Notes: generated by a model from the letters alone, not told the origin. Counted from the first letter of the stretch, positions 26,050 to 36,067 are shown. The stretch: DNA of 64,000 bases from Serratia nevei (GCF_024160145.1 NZ_JAMYWQ010000007.1:95583-159582); one strand, 5' to 3'. Numbers and translations are program-made.

Positions 26050-26426
26050 ACCCGTATTTTACCGAAGTGATCGACGCCCACATCGCCATTGAACGCTGGC
26101 TGGGCAAAGGAAGCGGAGAAGAACAGGCGCTGCTGGCGCGCTTTACGCCGGATTTCAGCATGATCGCGCTGAGCGGCGCCGCGTTGGATTTCACCGCGCT
26201 GTGCGTTTTTTTCCACGCGCATCGTGCCGCCAAACCGGGATTGGAAATCGTGATAGAAGAGATGAAGCTGGTGGCCGAATGGCCGACGGGCGCGGTAGTC
26301 AGCTACCGGGAAAAACAGAGTCTGCCGGGGCAAAGCGCTACGTTGCGCTATTCCACGGTGGTCTTTGAACGTCAGCCCAACGCGCTCGGCTGGCGGCATT
26401 TGCACGAAACCGCCGCGGCGCAATAA
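26046..26426 (+). CDS. Small NTF2/SnoaL-like protein
   Basis: 126 residues from ATG at 26046, overlapping the MFS stop. The layout, an N-terminal helix pair (FTEVIDAHIAIERWLGKGSG) followed by a beta sheet ending in LRYSTVVFERQPNALGWRHL, fits the DUF4440/NTF2-like fold. The pairing with an efflux transporter may indicate a binding or modifying role for the same compound; that is inference. Confidence 0.75.
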   Translation: MNPYFTEVIDAHIAIERWLGKGSGEEQALLARFTPDFSMIALSGAALDFTALCVFFHAHRAAKPGLEIVIEEMKLVAEWPTGAVVSYREKQSLPGQSATLRYSTVVFERQPNALGWRHLHETAAAQ

Positions 26427-26525
26427 TTACAGAAAGCTGCCGGCCAAAAACAGTTCCCAGCCGACTACCACCCCGCACAGGGCCACCGCGCTGAAAATGA
26501 CTTCAAACAGATAGCGATTGATCAT
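26427..26525 (-). CDS. Predicted 32-residue single-span membrane peptide
   Basis: ATG at 26525 with GAGG nine bases upstream; stop TAA at 26429-26427. It reads MINRYLFEVIFSAVALCGVV then VGWELFLAGSFL: basic/polar start, one hydrophobic helix of about 20 residues. It lies downstream of asr on the same strand, behind the terminator-like hairpin at 26545-26569, so its mRNA may be asr read-through or a processed tail. I do not recognise a named family. Overlaps the NTF2-like gene's stop by no more than its own last codon. Confidence 0.55.
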   Translation of the reverse strand: MINRYLFEVIFSAVALCGVVVGWELFLAGSFL

Positions 26526-26544
26526 CGTTCGTCGCCTCAAAAGA

Positions 26545-26569
26545 AGACACCCGGAAGAACCGGGTGTCT
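26545..26569 (-). terminator. Hairpin between asr and the membrane peptide
   Basis: AGACACCCGG-AAGAA-CCGGGTGTCT, a perfect 10-bp stem. On the minus strand it is followed by CTTCTTTTG, a loose U-tract, so it could be a leaky terminator for asr. The peptide's ribosome-binding site begins right after it. Confidence 0.6.
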
Positions 26570-26587
26570 GGAGTACGGGCTGGAGAG

Positions 26588-26609
26588 TGCGGAACCTCTC
26601 GGTTCCGCA
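26588..26609 (-). other. Second hairpin downstream of asr
   Basis: TGCGGAACC-TCTC-GGTTCCGCA, 9-bp stem with a 4-base loop, 13 bp after the asr stop on the minus strand and without its own U-tract. It may protect the asr mRNA 3' end. Confidence 0.5.
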
Positions 26610-26621
26610 AACATCACTTAA

Positions 26622-26972
26622 TTAAGCTTTTTTACCGGCTTTTTTGTGGTGTTTTTTAGCGGCCTGAGCTTTCTGCACTGGCGCTTTTTTGTGGTGCTTT
26701 TTAGCGGCCTGGGCTTTCTGAGCTGGCGCTTTTTTGTGGTGCTTTTTAGCGGCCTGAGCTTTCTGGGCTGGCGCTTTTTTGTGGTGCTTAGCTTTCTTGT
26801 GGTGCGTTGCTTTAGCTGGCGCTTTTTCAGCAGCAGCCGCTGGCGCAGCGGTAGTGGTGGTCGCAGCTGGTGCGGTGGTGGTAGCCGGAGCAGTAGCTGC
26901 AGTATCAGCAGCGAAAGCAACAGAAGACAGACCCATAGTGGCAGCAACGATCAGCGCTAATACTTTTTTCAT
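26622..26972 (-). CDS. asr: Acid shock protein Asr
   Basis: 116 residues. Signal peptide ([20 protein letters not shown], cleavage after AFA), an Ala/Thr-rich segment, then Lys/His/Ala-rich repeats of 15 residues ([15 protein letters not shown]). This is the periplasmic acid-shock protein Asr, highly basic and thought to act as a chaperone or buffer at low pH; it is usually induced through RstA/RstB. A RstA box lies upstream at 27075-27088. E. coli Asr is about 102 residues; this one carries one more full repeat. Confidence 0.93.
   Translation of the reverse strand: MKKVLALIVAATMGLSSVAFAADTAATAPATTTAPAATTTTAAPAAAAEKAPAKATHHKKAKHHKKAPAQKAQAAKKHHKKAPAQKAQAAKKHHKKAPVQKAQAAKKHHKKAGKKA
26637..26815 (-). 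repeat. 45-bp tandem repeats inside asr
   Basis: Three nearly identical 45-bp units starting at about 26637, 26682 and 26727 plus a partial fourth, each encoding [15 protein letters not shown]. Conserved third positions suggest recent duplication or gene conversion. Copy number is likely to vary between strains. Confidence 0.8.
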
Positions 26973-27074
26973 CTTTAAATCCTCAGAGTGTTGTTTCGGT
27001 AAGCTCCGGTGGAGCCGTTGAAACAGATACTAGTGGAATCAAACTGCCGTTTCCGTGAGTGATTGGTTTCGCCG

Positions 27075-27088
27075 AGTAACCAAATGTA
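27075..27088 (-). promoter_or_regulatory. RstA box upstream of asr
   Basis: On the minus strand TACATTTGGTTACT matches the RstA consensus TACATNTNGTTACA at all but the last position. It lies about 100 bp upstream of the asr start. Two TGTACA sites (27085-27090 and 27098-27103) spaced 13 bp apart flank and overlap it. Acid/low-Mg induction through PhoQP-RstBA is known for asr in E. coli. Confidence 0.65.
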
Positions 27089-27168
27089 CAGCGTTTGTGT
27101 ACAGAGCTTGTTAACCCTGCGCGCAGGTATATGCTGAAGGAAATACCCCGGCACAGGTCGTCCACATC

Positions 27169-28137
27169 ATGAAAACCGCCTCGCTGAAACATGCGCCCGG
27201 CCGCTTCGCCGGCCTGGCTCTCGCCGGTCTGCTGCTGTTGACGCTACTCTATCTGTTCGTGCGTCACTGGGCCGAGTTCGTGCAGTACTGCATTAACTTC
27301 CAGATTTACATGCACCGCTATCTGGTGCTTTATCTGCTGCAACAGCGCAACCATCAATACAGCGGCGGGCTGATGCTGATGCTGGCCAGCTTCGCTTACG
27401 GCTTCCTGCACTCCATCGGCCCCGGCCACGGCAAGTTTGTCATCACCACTTATCTGGCCACCCACCGCCAACAGCTGAACGCCAGCCGGCTGATCACCCT
27501 GCTGGGCAGCCTGATGCAAGGCGTAGTCGCCATTGTGTTCGTGGTGGTGCTGGCGGTGGCGCTCAACCTATCGATGGGCGATCTCAGCCTCAGCCGTTAC
27601 TGGGTGGAAAAAGGCAGCGCGGTATTCATCGCCGTTTTTGGCCTGACGGTGATCCTGCGCGCCGGCGGCTGGCGCTGGCGGCGGCGGCCGATCATCAAAG
27701 CGCTGCACCCGGCCGACCACGCGCATACGGCGGCGTGCGACTGCGGCCACCGGCATCAACCCAGCGCGGACGAACTGACCGGTGGCTGGCGCAATGCGCT
27801 GTGGCTGATCGTCTCCATCGGCATTCGCCCATGCAGCGGCGCGATCCTGATTCTGGTGTTCGCCAACGCCATCGGCATGTTCACCTGGGGCGCGATCTCC
27901 GCCATGAGCATGGCGCTGGGCACCGGGCTGTCGATCATGATCCTCGCCACGCTGGTGCACCACGCGCGCGAGCGTTTTCTGGCCAACCAACCCGGCCTGA
28001 CGGGCTATTATCTGGCGCAGGCGTCGCGTATCGCCGTGATGCTCGGCGGCGTGATCCTGATCCTGTTCGCGCTGGTGCTGTTCAATGCGGTGATCCCGGT
28101 CAGCGCCAACGGCGATTTTATCGCCGCCGGCTGCTAA
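27169..28137 (+). CDS. NicO-family nickel/cobalt-type metal transporter
   Basis: 322 residues with about 7-8 membrane helices. The GHGK motif (FLHSIGPGHGKFVITTYL) and IRPCSGAILILVFA are typical of RcnA/NicO-type Ni/Co (or Zn-linked) permeases. A His/Cys-rich loop (HPADHAHTAACDCGHRHQPS, about 180-199) probably binds metal. No rcnR-like regulator is adjacent. Direction of transport is not determined by sequence; RcnA exports, while other members import. Confidence 0.82.
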   Translation: MKTASLKHAPGRFAGLALAGLLLLTLLYLFVRHWAEFVQYCINFQIYMHRYLVLYLLQQRNHQYSGGLMLMLASFAYGFLHSIGPGHGKFVITTYLATHRQQLNASRLITLLGSLMQGVVAIVFVVVLAVALNLSMGDLSLSRYWVEKGSAVFIAVFGLTVILRAGGWRWRRRPIIKALHPADHAHTAACDCGHRHQPSADELTGGWRNALWLIVSIGIRPCSGAILILVFANAIGMFTWGAISAMSMALGTGLSIMILATLVHHARERFLANQPGLTGYYLAQASRIAVMLGGVILILFALVLFNAVIPVSANGDFIAAGC

Positions 28138-28162
28138 CGCCGATGAAATCGTCGTTTTTTTT
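28137..28162 (+). terminator. Probable terminator after the NicO gene
   Basis: ACGCCGAT-GAA-ATCGTCGT, 8-bp stem with one mismatch, followed by eight T residues at 28155-28162; it overlaps the last base of the stop codon. Confidence 0.65.
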
Positions 28163-28229
28163 GCGTTATCGTCACGCAAATCTCGGCATGGTCTACACTT
28201 AAACCACATGTGTCAAAATGGAGAGCCGA

Positions 28230-28538
28230 ATGTTTAAGAAAGCGGAAAGAACAGAACGCGATATCGATCAGGACGTCACTCTGCTGGCCGATACGCTGGA
28301 TGAAGTCTTACGCGAGTCCGGCGACAAGACCAAAGAGGAACTGAAAGAGCTGCACAGCAAGGCAAAAGGCGTGCTGCGCGACGCCCGAGCGCGCTTCAAT
28401 GGTTCCACCAGTCTGACACAGCAAGCGCGCGACGCGGTCGATCAGGCCGACAGCTATGTGCGTGACAAACCTTGGCAGGGCGTGGGGATCGGTGCCGCCG
28501 TCGGCATCGTGCTCGGCGTGCTGCTGGCCCGGCGTTAA
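28230..28538 (+). CDS. ygaM: DUF883 ribosome-associated inner-membrane protein (YgaM/ElaB/YqjD)
   Basis: 102 residues from ATG at 28230 with GGAGAG upstream. Helical DUF883 body (VTLLADTLDEVLRESGDKTK) and a C-terminal glycine-rich membrane anchor (WQGVGIGAAVGIVLGVLLAR). The anchor looks more like ElaB or YqjD, but position near nrdHIEF is that of ygaM; the paralogue assignment is uncertain. Such proteins bind stationary-phase ribosomes at the membrane. Confidence 0.75.
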   Translation: MFKKAERTERDIDQDVTLLADTLDEVLRESGDKTKEELKELHSKAKGVLRDARARFNGSTSLTQQARDAVDQADSYVRDKPWQGVGIGAAVGIVLGVLLARR

Positions 28539-28576
28539 CACCCCTGCAGTCATAAAGATAAAACAGATGTGCGTCT

Positions 28577-28600
28577 GGCCCGCGAAATCGCGGGCCGTTT
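28577..28600. terminator. Bidirectional hairpin between ygaM-like and MocR genes
   Basis: GGCCCGCGA-AA-TCGCGGGCC, 9-bp stem followed by GTTT on the + strand, in the convergent gap between the two genes. Confidence 0.55.
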
Positions 28601-30032
28601 AATTTGCGCGCCTGAACAGCTGCGCCAGCGCCTGCACCGCCCGCTCCGTCTCCTCTTGCCGGCTGAAATTGGCAAATCCCAACAGTAACCCCTGCCCCGC
28701 CGGATGGTCGATTTCCCAATCCGACAACGCCTGCGCCGCCAGCCCCTGTTGCCGCGCTTGCGCCGCCAACGGCGCATCCGCCAGGCCGTCGCGCAGCCGG
28801 GCCAACAGCTGAATACCCCCCTGCTGCGGCACCACCGTCAGCCACGCCCCCAGCTGCCGCTCCAGCGCCTGCGTCAACCCTTCGCGCCGCTGGCGATACA
28901 GCGGCCGCATGCGTTTCAGATGCCGATAGAAGTGCCCCTGCCGAATAAAATCCGCCACGCCGGCCTGCAGCAGCGGCGGGCAGCCGCAGCCGCGCAACCG
29001 GCTGCTGCGCACAAACGCCTCCGTCAGGCCGGCGGGCACCACCAGATAAGCCATGCGCAGCGCCGGGAACAGCGTTTTGCTGAAGGTGCCGGCGTACAGC
29101 ACCCGCCCCTGAACATCGAGGCTTTTCAACGGCGGCAACGGCCGCCCGTGATAGCGAAACTCGCTGTCGTAATCGTCTTCGAGGATCCAGGCCCCACGCT
29201 GCTGCGCCCAGTCGAGCAGCGCCATCCGCCGCATCAGGCTGAGCGAGACGCCGAGCGGGCTTTGATGGGTTGGCGTCACCACCGCCAACCGCGCCGCCGG
29301 CTCAATCAGGATACCGGCGGCCACGTCCATGCCTTGCTCATCCACCGGCACGGCAACCGGCCTGACACCGGCAATCCGCAGCAACGGGCGCGTGACCGGA
29401 TAACCGGGATCTTCTATCCACACCGCGTCGCCGGCGTGCAACAGCGTCTCCGTCACCCAGTCCAGCAACGCAGGATAGCCGGCACAGAGGAAAATTTGCT
29501 CCGGCCGGCAGCTGATGCCGCGCGACAGATGCAGATAATGGGCGATCGCCTCGCGCAGTTCGGGCAGGCCGCCGGCCGGCGGCAGCGCCAGCGAAGCCAC
29601 CGTAGAGCCGCGTAACCGGCGGGCGACAATGCGCTGCCACAACGCCCGTGGAAACGCATCCAGCGCCGGCACACCCAGTTGAAACGGCTGCAGCATGCCC
29701 TGCGGCTGCAGCGGATCGGGCGCCATCGTCGGCAACGATTCCGCAACCGGCGGCGTGCCCGGTGCTCTGGGCTGCAGCTGCGGCGAAACATAGGTTCCGG
29801 CCTGCCCGCGGCTCTGCAAGAAACCTTCGGCGATCAGCTGCGCGTAGGCGCTTTCCACCGTGGCGCGCGCCACGCCCAGATCGCTCGCCAACCCGCGCAC
29901 CGAGGGCAGCCGGCGGCCCGCCGCCAGGTTGCCCTGGGCGATGGCGTCTTTAATCCGCCGATAAATCTGCCGGTACAGCGGTTCGGCAAGCTGGCTGTCC
30001 AGCCGCAGCGAAGTCAGAAAGGGTTGCATCAT
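28599..30032 (-). CDS. MocR/PdxR-type GntR-aminotransferase regulator
   Basis: 477 residues. N-terminal GntR HTH (about 15-80, YRRIKDAIAQGNLAAGRRLP; LGVARATVESAYAQLIAEGF) joined to a fold-type I aminotransferase-like domain (about 120-475). The PLP lysine lies in the segment RVLYAGTFSKTLFPALRMAY. Proteins of this type sense PLP or an amino compound. It is divergent from the carboxymuconolactone decarboxylase-like gene, with 96 bp between, and probably controls it. Confidence 0.9.
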   Translation of the reverse strand: MMQPFLTSLRLDSQLAEPLYRQIYRRIKDAIAQGNLAAGRRLPSVRGLASDLGVARATVESAYAQLIAEGFLQSRGQAGTYVSPQLQPRAPGTPPVAESLPTMAPDPLQPQGMLQPFQLGVPALDAFPRALWQRIVARRLRGSTVASLALPPAGGLPELREAIAHYLHLSRGISCRPEQIFLCAGYPALLDWVTETLLHAGDAVWIEDPGYPVTRPLLRIAGVRPVAVPVDEQGMDVAAGILIEPAARLAVVTPTHQSPLGVSLSLMRRMALLDWAQQRGAWILEDDYDSEFRYHGRPLPPLKSLDVQGRVLYAGTFSKTLFPALRMAYLVVPAGLTEAFVRSSRLRGCGCPPLLQAGVADFIRQGHFYRHLKRMRPLYRQRREGLTQALERQLGAWLTVVPQQGGIQLLARLRDGLADAPLAAQARQQGLAAQALSDWEIDHPAGQGLLLGFANFSRQEETERAVQALAQLFRRAN

Positions 30033-30128
30033 GGCCTGGTTAAATAATCATTTTATGGCCCTATAGCATAGACCATAAGGCCGCTACAGTAGCGTCATGA
30101 TTTCGTTACCTACCAATTGAGGTTGACC

Positions 30129-30560
30129 ATGATTAAGCCACGTTTGAACTATGCCGAGCTGGCGCCCGCCCCGTACAAAAATATGGTGAGCGCGCTGATG
30201 GCGCTGGAGAAAGGCACCCTGGACAAGGCCACCATCGAGTTGATGTTTATGCGCGTATCGCAGATCAACGGCTGCGCCTACTGCCTGGACATGCACGGCA
30301 AAGCGCTGCGCGAAAGCGGCTTCAGCCACGCCAAACTCGATACGTTGGCGGGCTGGCGCGTCAGCCATGAATTCAGCGAGCGTGAACGCGCGGCGCTGGA
30401 GTGGGCCGAGTCGGTTACGCTGATCGCCGCCACCGGCGCGCCGGACAGCGCTTTCGCAGCGCTGAAGGCGCACTTCAGCGATACCGAGATCGCCGATCTG
30501 ACCTTCGCCATCAGCATCATGAACGCCTTCAACCGACTGGCCGTCAGCATGCGCCAGTAA
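30129..30560 (+). CDS. AhpD-like carboxymuconolactone decarboxylase family protein
   Basis: 143 residues from ATG at 30129. The AhpD-type redox motif C49-x2-C52-x3-H56 (INGCAYCLDMHGKALRE) is intact, suggesting peroxidase or thiol-disulfide activity rather than decarboxylation. Divergent from the MocR gene, a common pairing for this family. Substrate unknown. Confidence 0.87.
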   Translation: MIKPRLNYAELAPAPYKNMVSALMALEKGTLDKATIELMFMRVSQINGCAYCLDMHGKALRESGFSHAKLDTLAGWRVSHEFSERERAALEWAESVTLIAATGAPDSAFAALKAHFSDTEIADLTFAISIMNAFNRLAVSMRQ

Positions 30561-30698
30561 TTGGCCTCCCAAAAGAAATAGCGACATTGCCTGCCTCTAT
30601 TAAGAGACAGGCAAATAACTGCGGTATAACCAGGCACTGTCTGACAGACACCAGGATAAAAAGATGACCGTCAGACATAGCTCGAGCCATATAATGAA

Positions 30699-30968
30699 TT
30701 ACTTGACTGATTCCTCAGTCTTTTTATGTGCTCGCGCGGATGCCTTATGCGCTTCATCCGCCTTATGATGCGATTCTTCCAGGTGCTTTTTCCATTCCCC
30801 CTTCAGTTCAGAAATAACACCTTCATGCGAATGCTCGTGCGCATGCACGGCGGACTGATGGCGCAGGGCCAAATGTTTATGGTGAATAGCAGCCTCTTCA
30901 TGTTTCTTTGCCGCTTCATGATGATGAATCGCAGTAATATGATGATTTTTAATCGCTTCTTTGGACAT
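30699..30968 (-). CDS. Histidine-rich 89-residue protein of unknown function
   Basis: 89 residues, 19 of them His, no Cys. It reads as one long amphipathic helix with recurrent HH/KH pairs (HHITAIHHHEAAKKHEEAAI; HHKHLALRHQSAVHAHEHSH), then a Lys/Glu/Ala region (HHKADEAHKASARAHKKTEE). No signal peptide, so cytoplasmic. A role as metal-ion sponge or pH buffer is suggested only by composition. Preceded by GGAG before the ATG at 30968. I do not recognise a named family. Confidence 0.7.
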   Translation of the reverse strand: MSKEAIKNHHITAIHHHEAAKKHEEAAIHHKHLALRHQSAVHAHEHSHEGVISELKGEWKKHLEESHHKADEAHKASARAHKKTEESVK

Positions 30969-31299
30969 AAAATACTCCTTTTTTCATGTTTCAAATAGAA
31001 TTAAATTAATCTGAGAATCTTGATAAAAAACCCTCGCACTAACCTTAGTGCAAATAAAAATATATTCCACACTGATTTTAAAATAAAAAAATAAATATAG
31101 ATAAAACATATTAAAATCAAACCAGTGAAGCCAAATCAAGCCAGGTAAAAAAACAGACCGGGCCATGAGTCGCCAAGGAATATTTATATAATGCATTTAA
31201 GAAATAGAGATTATTTCCAGGATAAATAAAATACCATGATCATTGATATTAAAAATAACGTTACTTCGATAATAATTAAAAAAGCCAATAGCAGCGCCG

Positions 31300-31450
31300 C
31301 ACATTCGACGCAGGGTACTTTTCTGGCACCACGCACCACGCCTGGAGGGGGCACATCGCGGGTAAGCGGCAAGTTTCGGCCCAAACCTGCGCGATCAAAA
31401 AATTTTTGCCTCGCTTTTTCCAGCCGCGGCGCGGCTTGCACCCTCACCCC
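31300..31450. other. GC-rich structured block, possible RNA element or mobile-element remnant
   Basis: About 150 bp of GC-rich sequence embedded in AT-rich DNA. It holds the pairing ATCGCG (31355-31360) with CGCGAT (31390-31395), enclosing a smaller GTTT/AAAC stem, a hairpin AGCCGC-GGC-GCGGCT (31422-31436), and a repeated GCGTGGT element on the minus strand (31331-31343 region). It looks more like structured RNA or a leader than coding DNA. It faintly recalls the immunity/antirepressor-control RNA regions of P4/P1-like phages, but that is a recollection, not a match. Confidence 0.4.
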
Positions 31451-31456
31451 GACAAA

Positions 31457-31472
31457 ACACCATATATAGCGT
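31457..31472 (+). promoter_or_regulatory. NrdR box 1 of nrdHIEF
   Basis: ACACCATATATAGCGT, very close to the NrdR consensus ACACTATATATAGTGT. NrdR is the global repressor of ribonucleotide reductase genes. Confidence 0.75.
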
Positions 31473-31473
31473 G

Positions 31474-31494
31474 GTTGATAAAATAAATATCAAC
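31474..31494. promoter_or_regulatory. Inverted repeat between the NrdR boxes, possible Fur site
   Basis: GTTGATA-AAATAAA-TATCAAC, a perfect 7-bp inverted repeat lying exactly between the two NrdR boxes. It loosely resembles a Fur box; E. coli nrdHIEF is Fur-repressed, so a Fur site is plausible but the match is partial. Confidence 0.45.
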
Positions 31495-31503
31495 ATATAG
31501 TAT
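31488..31503 (+). promoter_or_regulatory. NrdR box 2 of nrdHIEF
   Basis: TATCAACATATAGTAT, a weaker match sharing the ATATAG core, exactly 31 bp from box 1 (three helical turns), the usual spacing of NrdR box pairs. Confidence 0.65.
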
Positions 31504-31621
31504 TTTATGGGTCAGCCGCAGGGAATGTCGTTCGGTTGATAACGCCGTCAGAAACGCCAGGAACGATGCTCCGTTATCTGACTTGTCCGCCTTTCCTTCA
31601 GCCTAAAGGTAAATGCGAATC

Positions 31622-31852
31622 ATGAGCATTATTATTTACAGCAAGCCGGACTGTGTCCAGTGCAACGCCACCTATCGCGCATTTGACCAGCAGGGGATTG
31701 ATTATCAGGTGATCGATCTCACCCAGGATCAGCAAGCGCTGAACCACGTTAAGTCCCTTGGTTATCAGCAAGTTCCGGTGATTGTCGCCGGTGACGATCA
31801 CTGGTCCGGTTTCCGGCCGGACAAGATCGGCGCGCTGGCGCTCGCCTGCTGA
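31622..31852 (+). CDS. nrdH: Glutaredoxin-like protein NrdH
   Basis: 76 residues from ATG at 31622. Redox motif C11-V-Q-C14 (YSKPDCVQCNATYRAFD) and the NrdH-typical WSGFRPDKI near the C terminus. It supplies electrons to the class Ib ribonucleotide reductase NrdEF. First gene of nrdHIEF; 9 bp before nrdI. Confidence 0.95.
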   Translation: MSIIIYSKPDCVQCNATYRAFDQQGIDYQVIDLTQDQQALNHVKSLGYQQVPVIVAGDDHWSGFRPDKIGALALAC

Positions 31853-31861
31853 GGCCCGCCG

Positions 31862-32247
31862 ATGAATCCGCTGGTCTATTTCTCCAGCAGCTCGGAGAAC
31901 ACCCACCGGTTCGTTGAGAAACTGGGCCTGCCGGCGATCCGCATTCCGATCGCCGGCGCCCGCAGCAAGCTGCTGATGGAGCAACCCTATATCTTGATCG
32001 TGCCCAGCTATGGCGGCGGCAGCGCCGTCGGCGCGGTGCCGATCCAGGTGATCCGCTTTCTCAACGTTCCGCAAAACCGTTCATACCTGCGCGGCGTCAT
32101 CGCCGCCGGGAACACCAACTTCGGCGCAGCGTACGGCATCGCCGGCGACATCATCGCCAAAAAATGCCAGGTGCCTTTCTTGTACCGCTTCGAGCTACTC
32201 GGCACCGCGCAAGACGTTGAAAACGTTCGACAGGGAGTAACCGCATT

Positions 32248-32266
<19 letters not shown>
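31862..32266 (+). CDS. nrdI: Flavodoxin-like NrdI
   Basis: 134 residues. FMN-binding loop near the N terminus ([20 protein letters not shown]) and the 50s loop ([14 protein letters not shown]). NrdI provides the oxidant that assembles the Mn(III)2-tyrosyl radical cofactor of NrdF. Its last codons overlap the nrdE start, suggesting translational coupling. Confidence 0.95.
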
Positions 32267-35372
<3,106 letters not shown>

Positions 35373-35382
35373 CGGCATGACA

Positions 35383-35411
35383 ACGATACCGGTCTTTCAG
35401 GCCGGTATCGT
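35383..35411 (+). terminator. Hairpin after nrdF
   Basis: ACGATACCGG-TCTTTCAGG-CCGGTATCGT, a perfect 10-bp stem just after the nrdF stop, but without a clear T-run, so intrinsic termination is uncertain. The toxin gene ends on the other strand a few bases beyond. Confidence 0.55.
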
Positions 35412-35415
35412 GCAT

Positions 35416-35703
35416 TCAATACCCTTGTTCTTTCTGACTACGGATCGCCAGAACAAACGCCGTATCGATATCAGGGATATATTTGTAGAGCGCCAAATAA
35501 CCGTGCGCTTGCTGCCCAATAATCAATTCACGCAGCCCTGCGCCAAGGGCTCGTCCGATTAATGGATTATGTTCCAATACCGCAATCGCCTGGATGATTT
35601 CCTGAATGCGCCGTCCTGAATCCGCGGCACCATGCTGAGCCAAATGAGCGAGAATACGTTCGATATCATCCCTGACCTCTGGCGCCAACTCGATATTTGC
35701 CAT
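35416..35703 (-). CDS. ParE/RelE-family toxin
   Basis: 95 residues. Pattern IELAPEVRDDIERILAHLAQ, HNPLIGRALGAGLRELIIGQ, and YLALYKYIPDIDTAFVLAIR is that of the ParE/RelE toxin fold; whether it targets gyrase or ribosome-bound mRNA cannot be told from sequence. Start overlaps the antitoxin stop by one base (TGATG), so translation is coupled and the toxin follows its antitoxin. Confidence 0.85.
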   Translation of the reverse strand: MANIELAPEVRDDIERILAHLAQHGAADSGRRIQEIIQAIAVLEHNPLIGRALGAGLRELIIGQQAHGYLALYKYIPDIDTAFVLAIRSQKEQGY

Positions 35704-35990
35704 CAGCGCCCCAATTTTTTAACCGGAGGTTTAACAGCGTCAGTGTTACCCGCTGCGTAATTTTCCAAATAACCGCGTATCTCTTTCCAAGAGACAGTCT
35801 CTCCCGTCGCAATGATCTTGGCATAGCGTTTTTCCGCTTCATTCTCAAAGTCGCGGCGCAGCTCTTCTTGCTGCGTTTTCTCCGCTATGGCCTGCAAAAT
35901 AAAGCTGTGAGACGTCACGCCAGCCTGCTCGGCGACGGCAGCAACTCGGGCTTTAAGCTCATCTGGAATACGGATGGTCGTCGTCGACAT
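35703..35990 (-). CDS. CopG/RHH-type antitoxin of the adjacent toxin
   Basis: 95 residues from ATG at 35990 (MSTTTIRIPDELKARVAAVA). Ribbon-helix-helix DNA-binding domain at about 1-45 followed by a flexible toxin-binding tail. ATG at 36002 is an alternative that adds four residues. A near-perfect 24-bp palindrome upstream (36016-36039) is the likely autoregulatory operator. Confidence 0.83.
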   Translation of the reverse strand: MSTTTIRIPDELKARVAAVAEQAGVTSHSFILQAIAEKTQQEELRRDFENEAEKRYAKIIATGETVSWKEIRGYLENYAAGNTDAVKPPVKKLGR

Positions 35991-36015
35991 AATCGCTCCC
36001 AACGTCGGTCAATCA

Positions 36016-36039
36016 CATGTAGCTCAATTGTGCTACATG
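36016..36039. promoter_or_regulatory. Palindromic operator of the toxin-antitoxin pair
   Basis: CATGTAGC-TCAATTGT-GCTACATG; 8-bp perfect arms and only two mismatched positions across all 24 bp. It sits 26 bp upstream of the antitoxin start, the expected place for RHH autorepression. Confidence 0.65.
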
Positions 36040-36067
36040 AAGTCTGGCAGCGCAATAATGCTGGGGA

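Larger units (their letters stand above)
30969..31621. other. Long intergenic region before nrdHIEF
   Basis: About 650 bp without a convincing gene. 30970-31290 is extremely AT-rich. 31300-31450 is a GC-rich structured block described separately. 31457-31503 carries the NrdR sites. Two frames, 31236-31469 (+) and 31211-31447 (-), run across the GC-rich block but have no supporting family. Confidence 0.6.

Noticed and set aside
26637..26815. Regular 45-bp repeats as a possible CRISPR-like array
   Set aside because: Repeats are contiguous without spacers and encode the Lys/His-rich repeats of Asr; no cas genes are present.
30984..31196. 70-residue minus-strand frame in the AT-rich region before nrdH
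   Set aside because: Composition (Phe/Tyr/Ile-rich) reflects AT-rich DNA; no ribosome-binding site or family match.
31236..31469. 77-residue reading frame across the GC-rich block (and a 78-residue frame on the other strand)
   Set aside because: Base composition flips from very AT-rich to very GC-rich inside one frame, no family is recognisable, and both strands are open in the same interval; better explained as a structured non-coding element.
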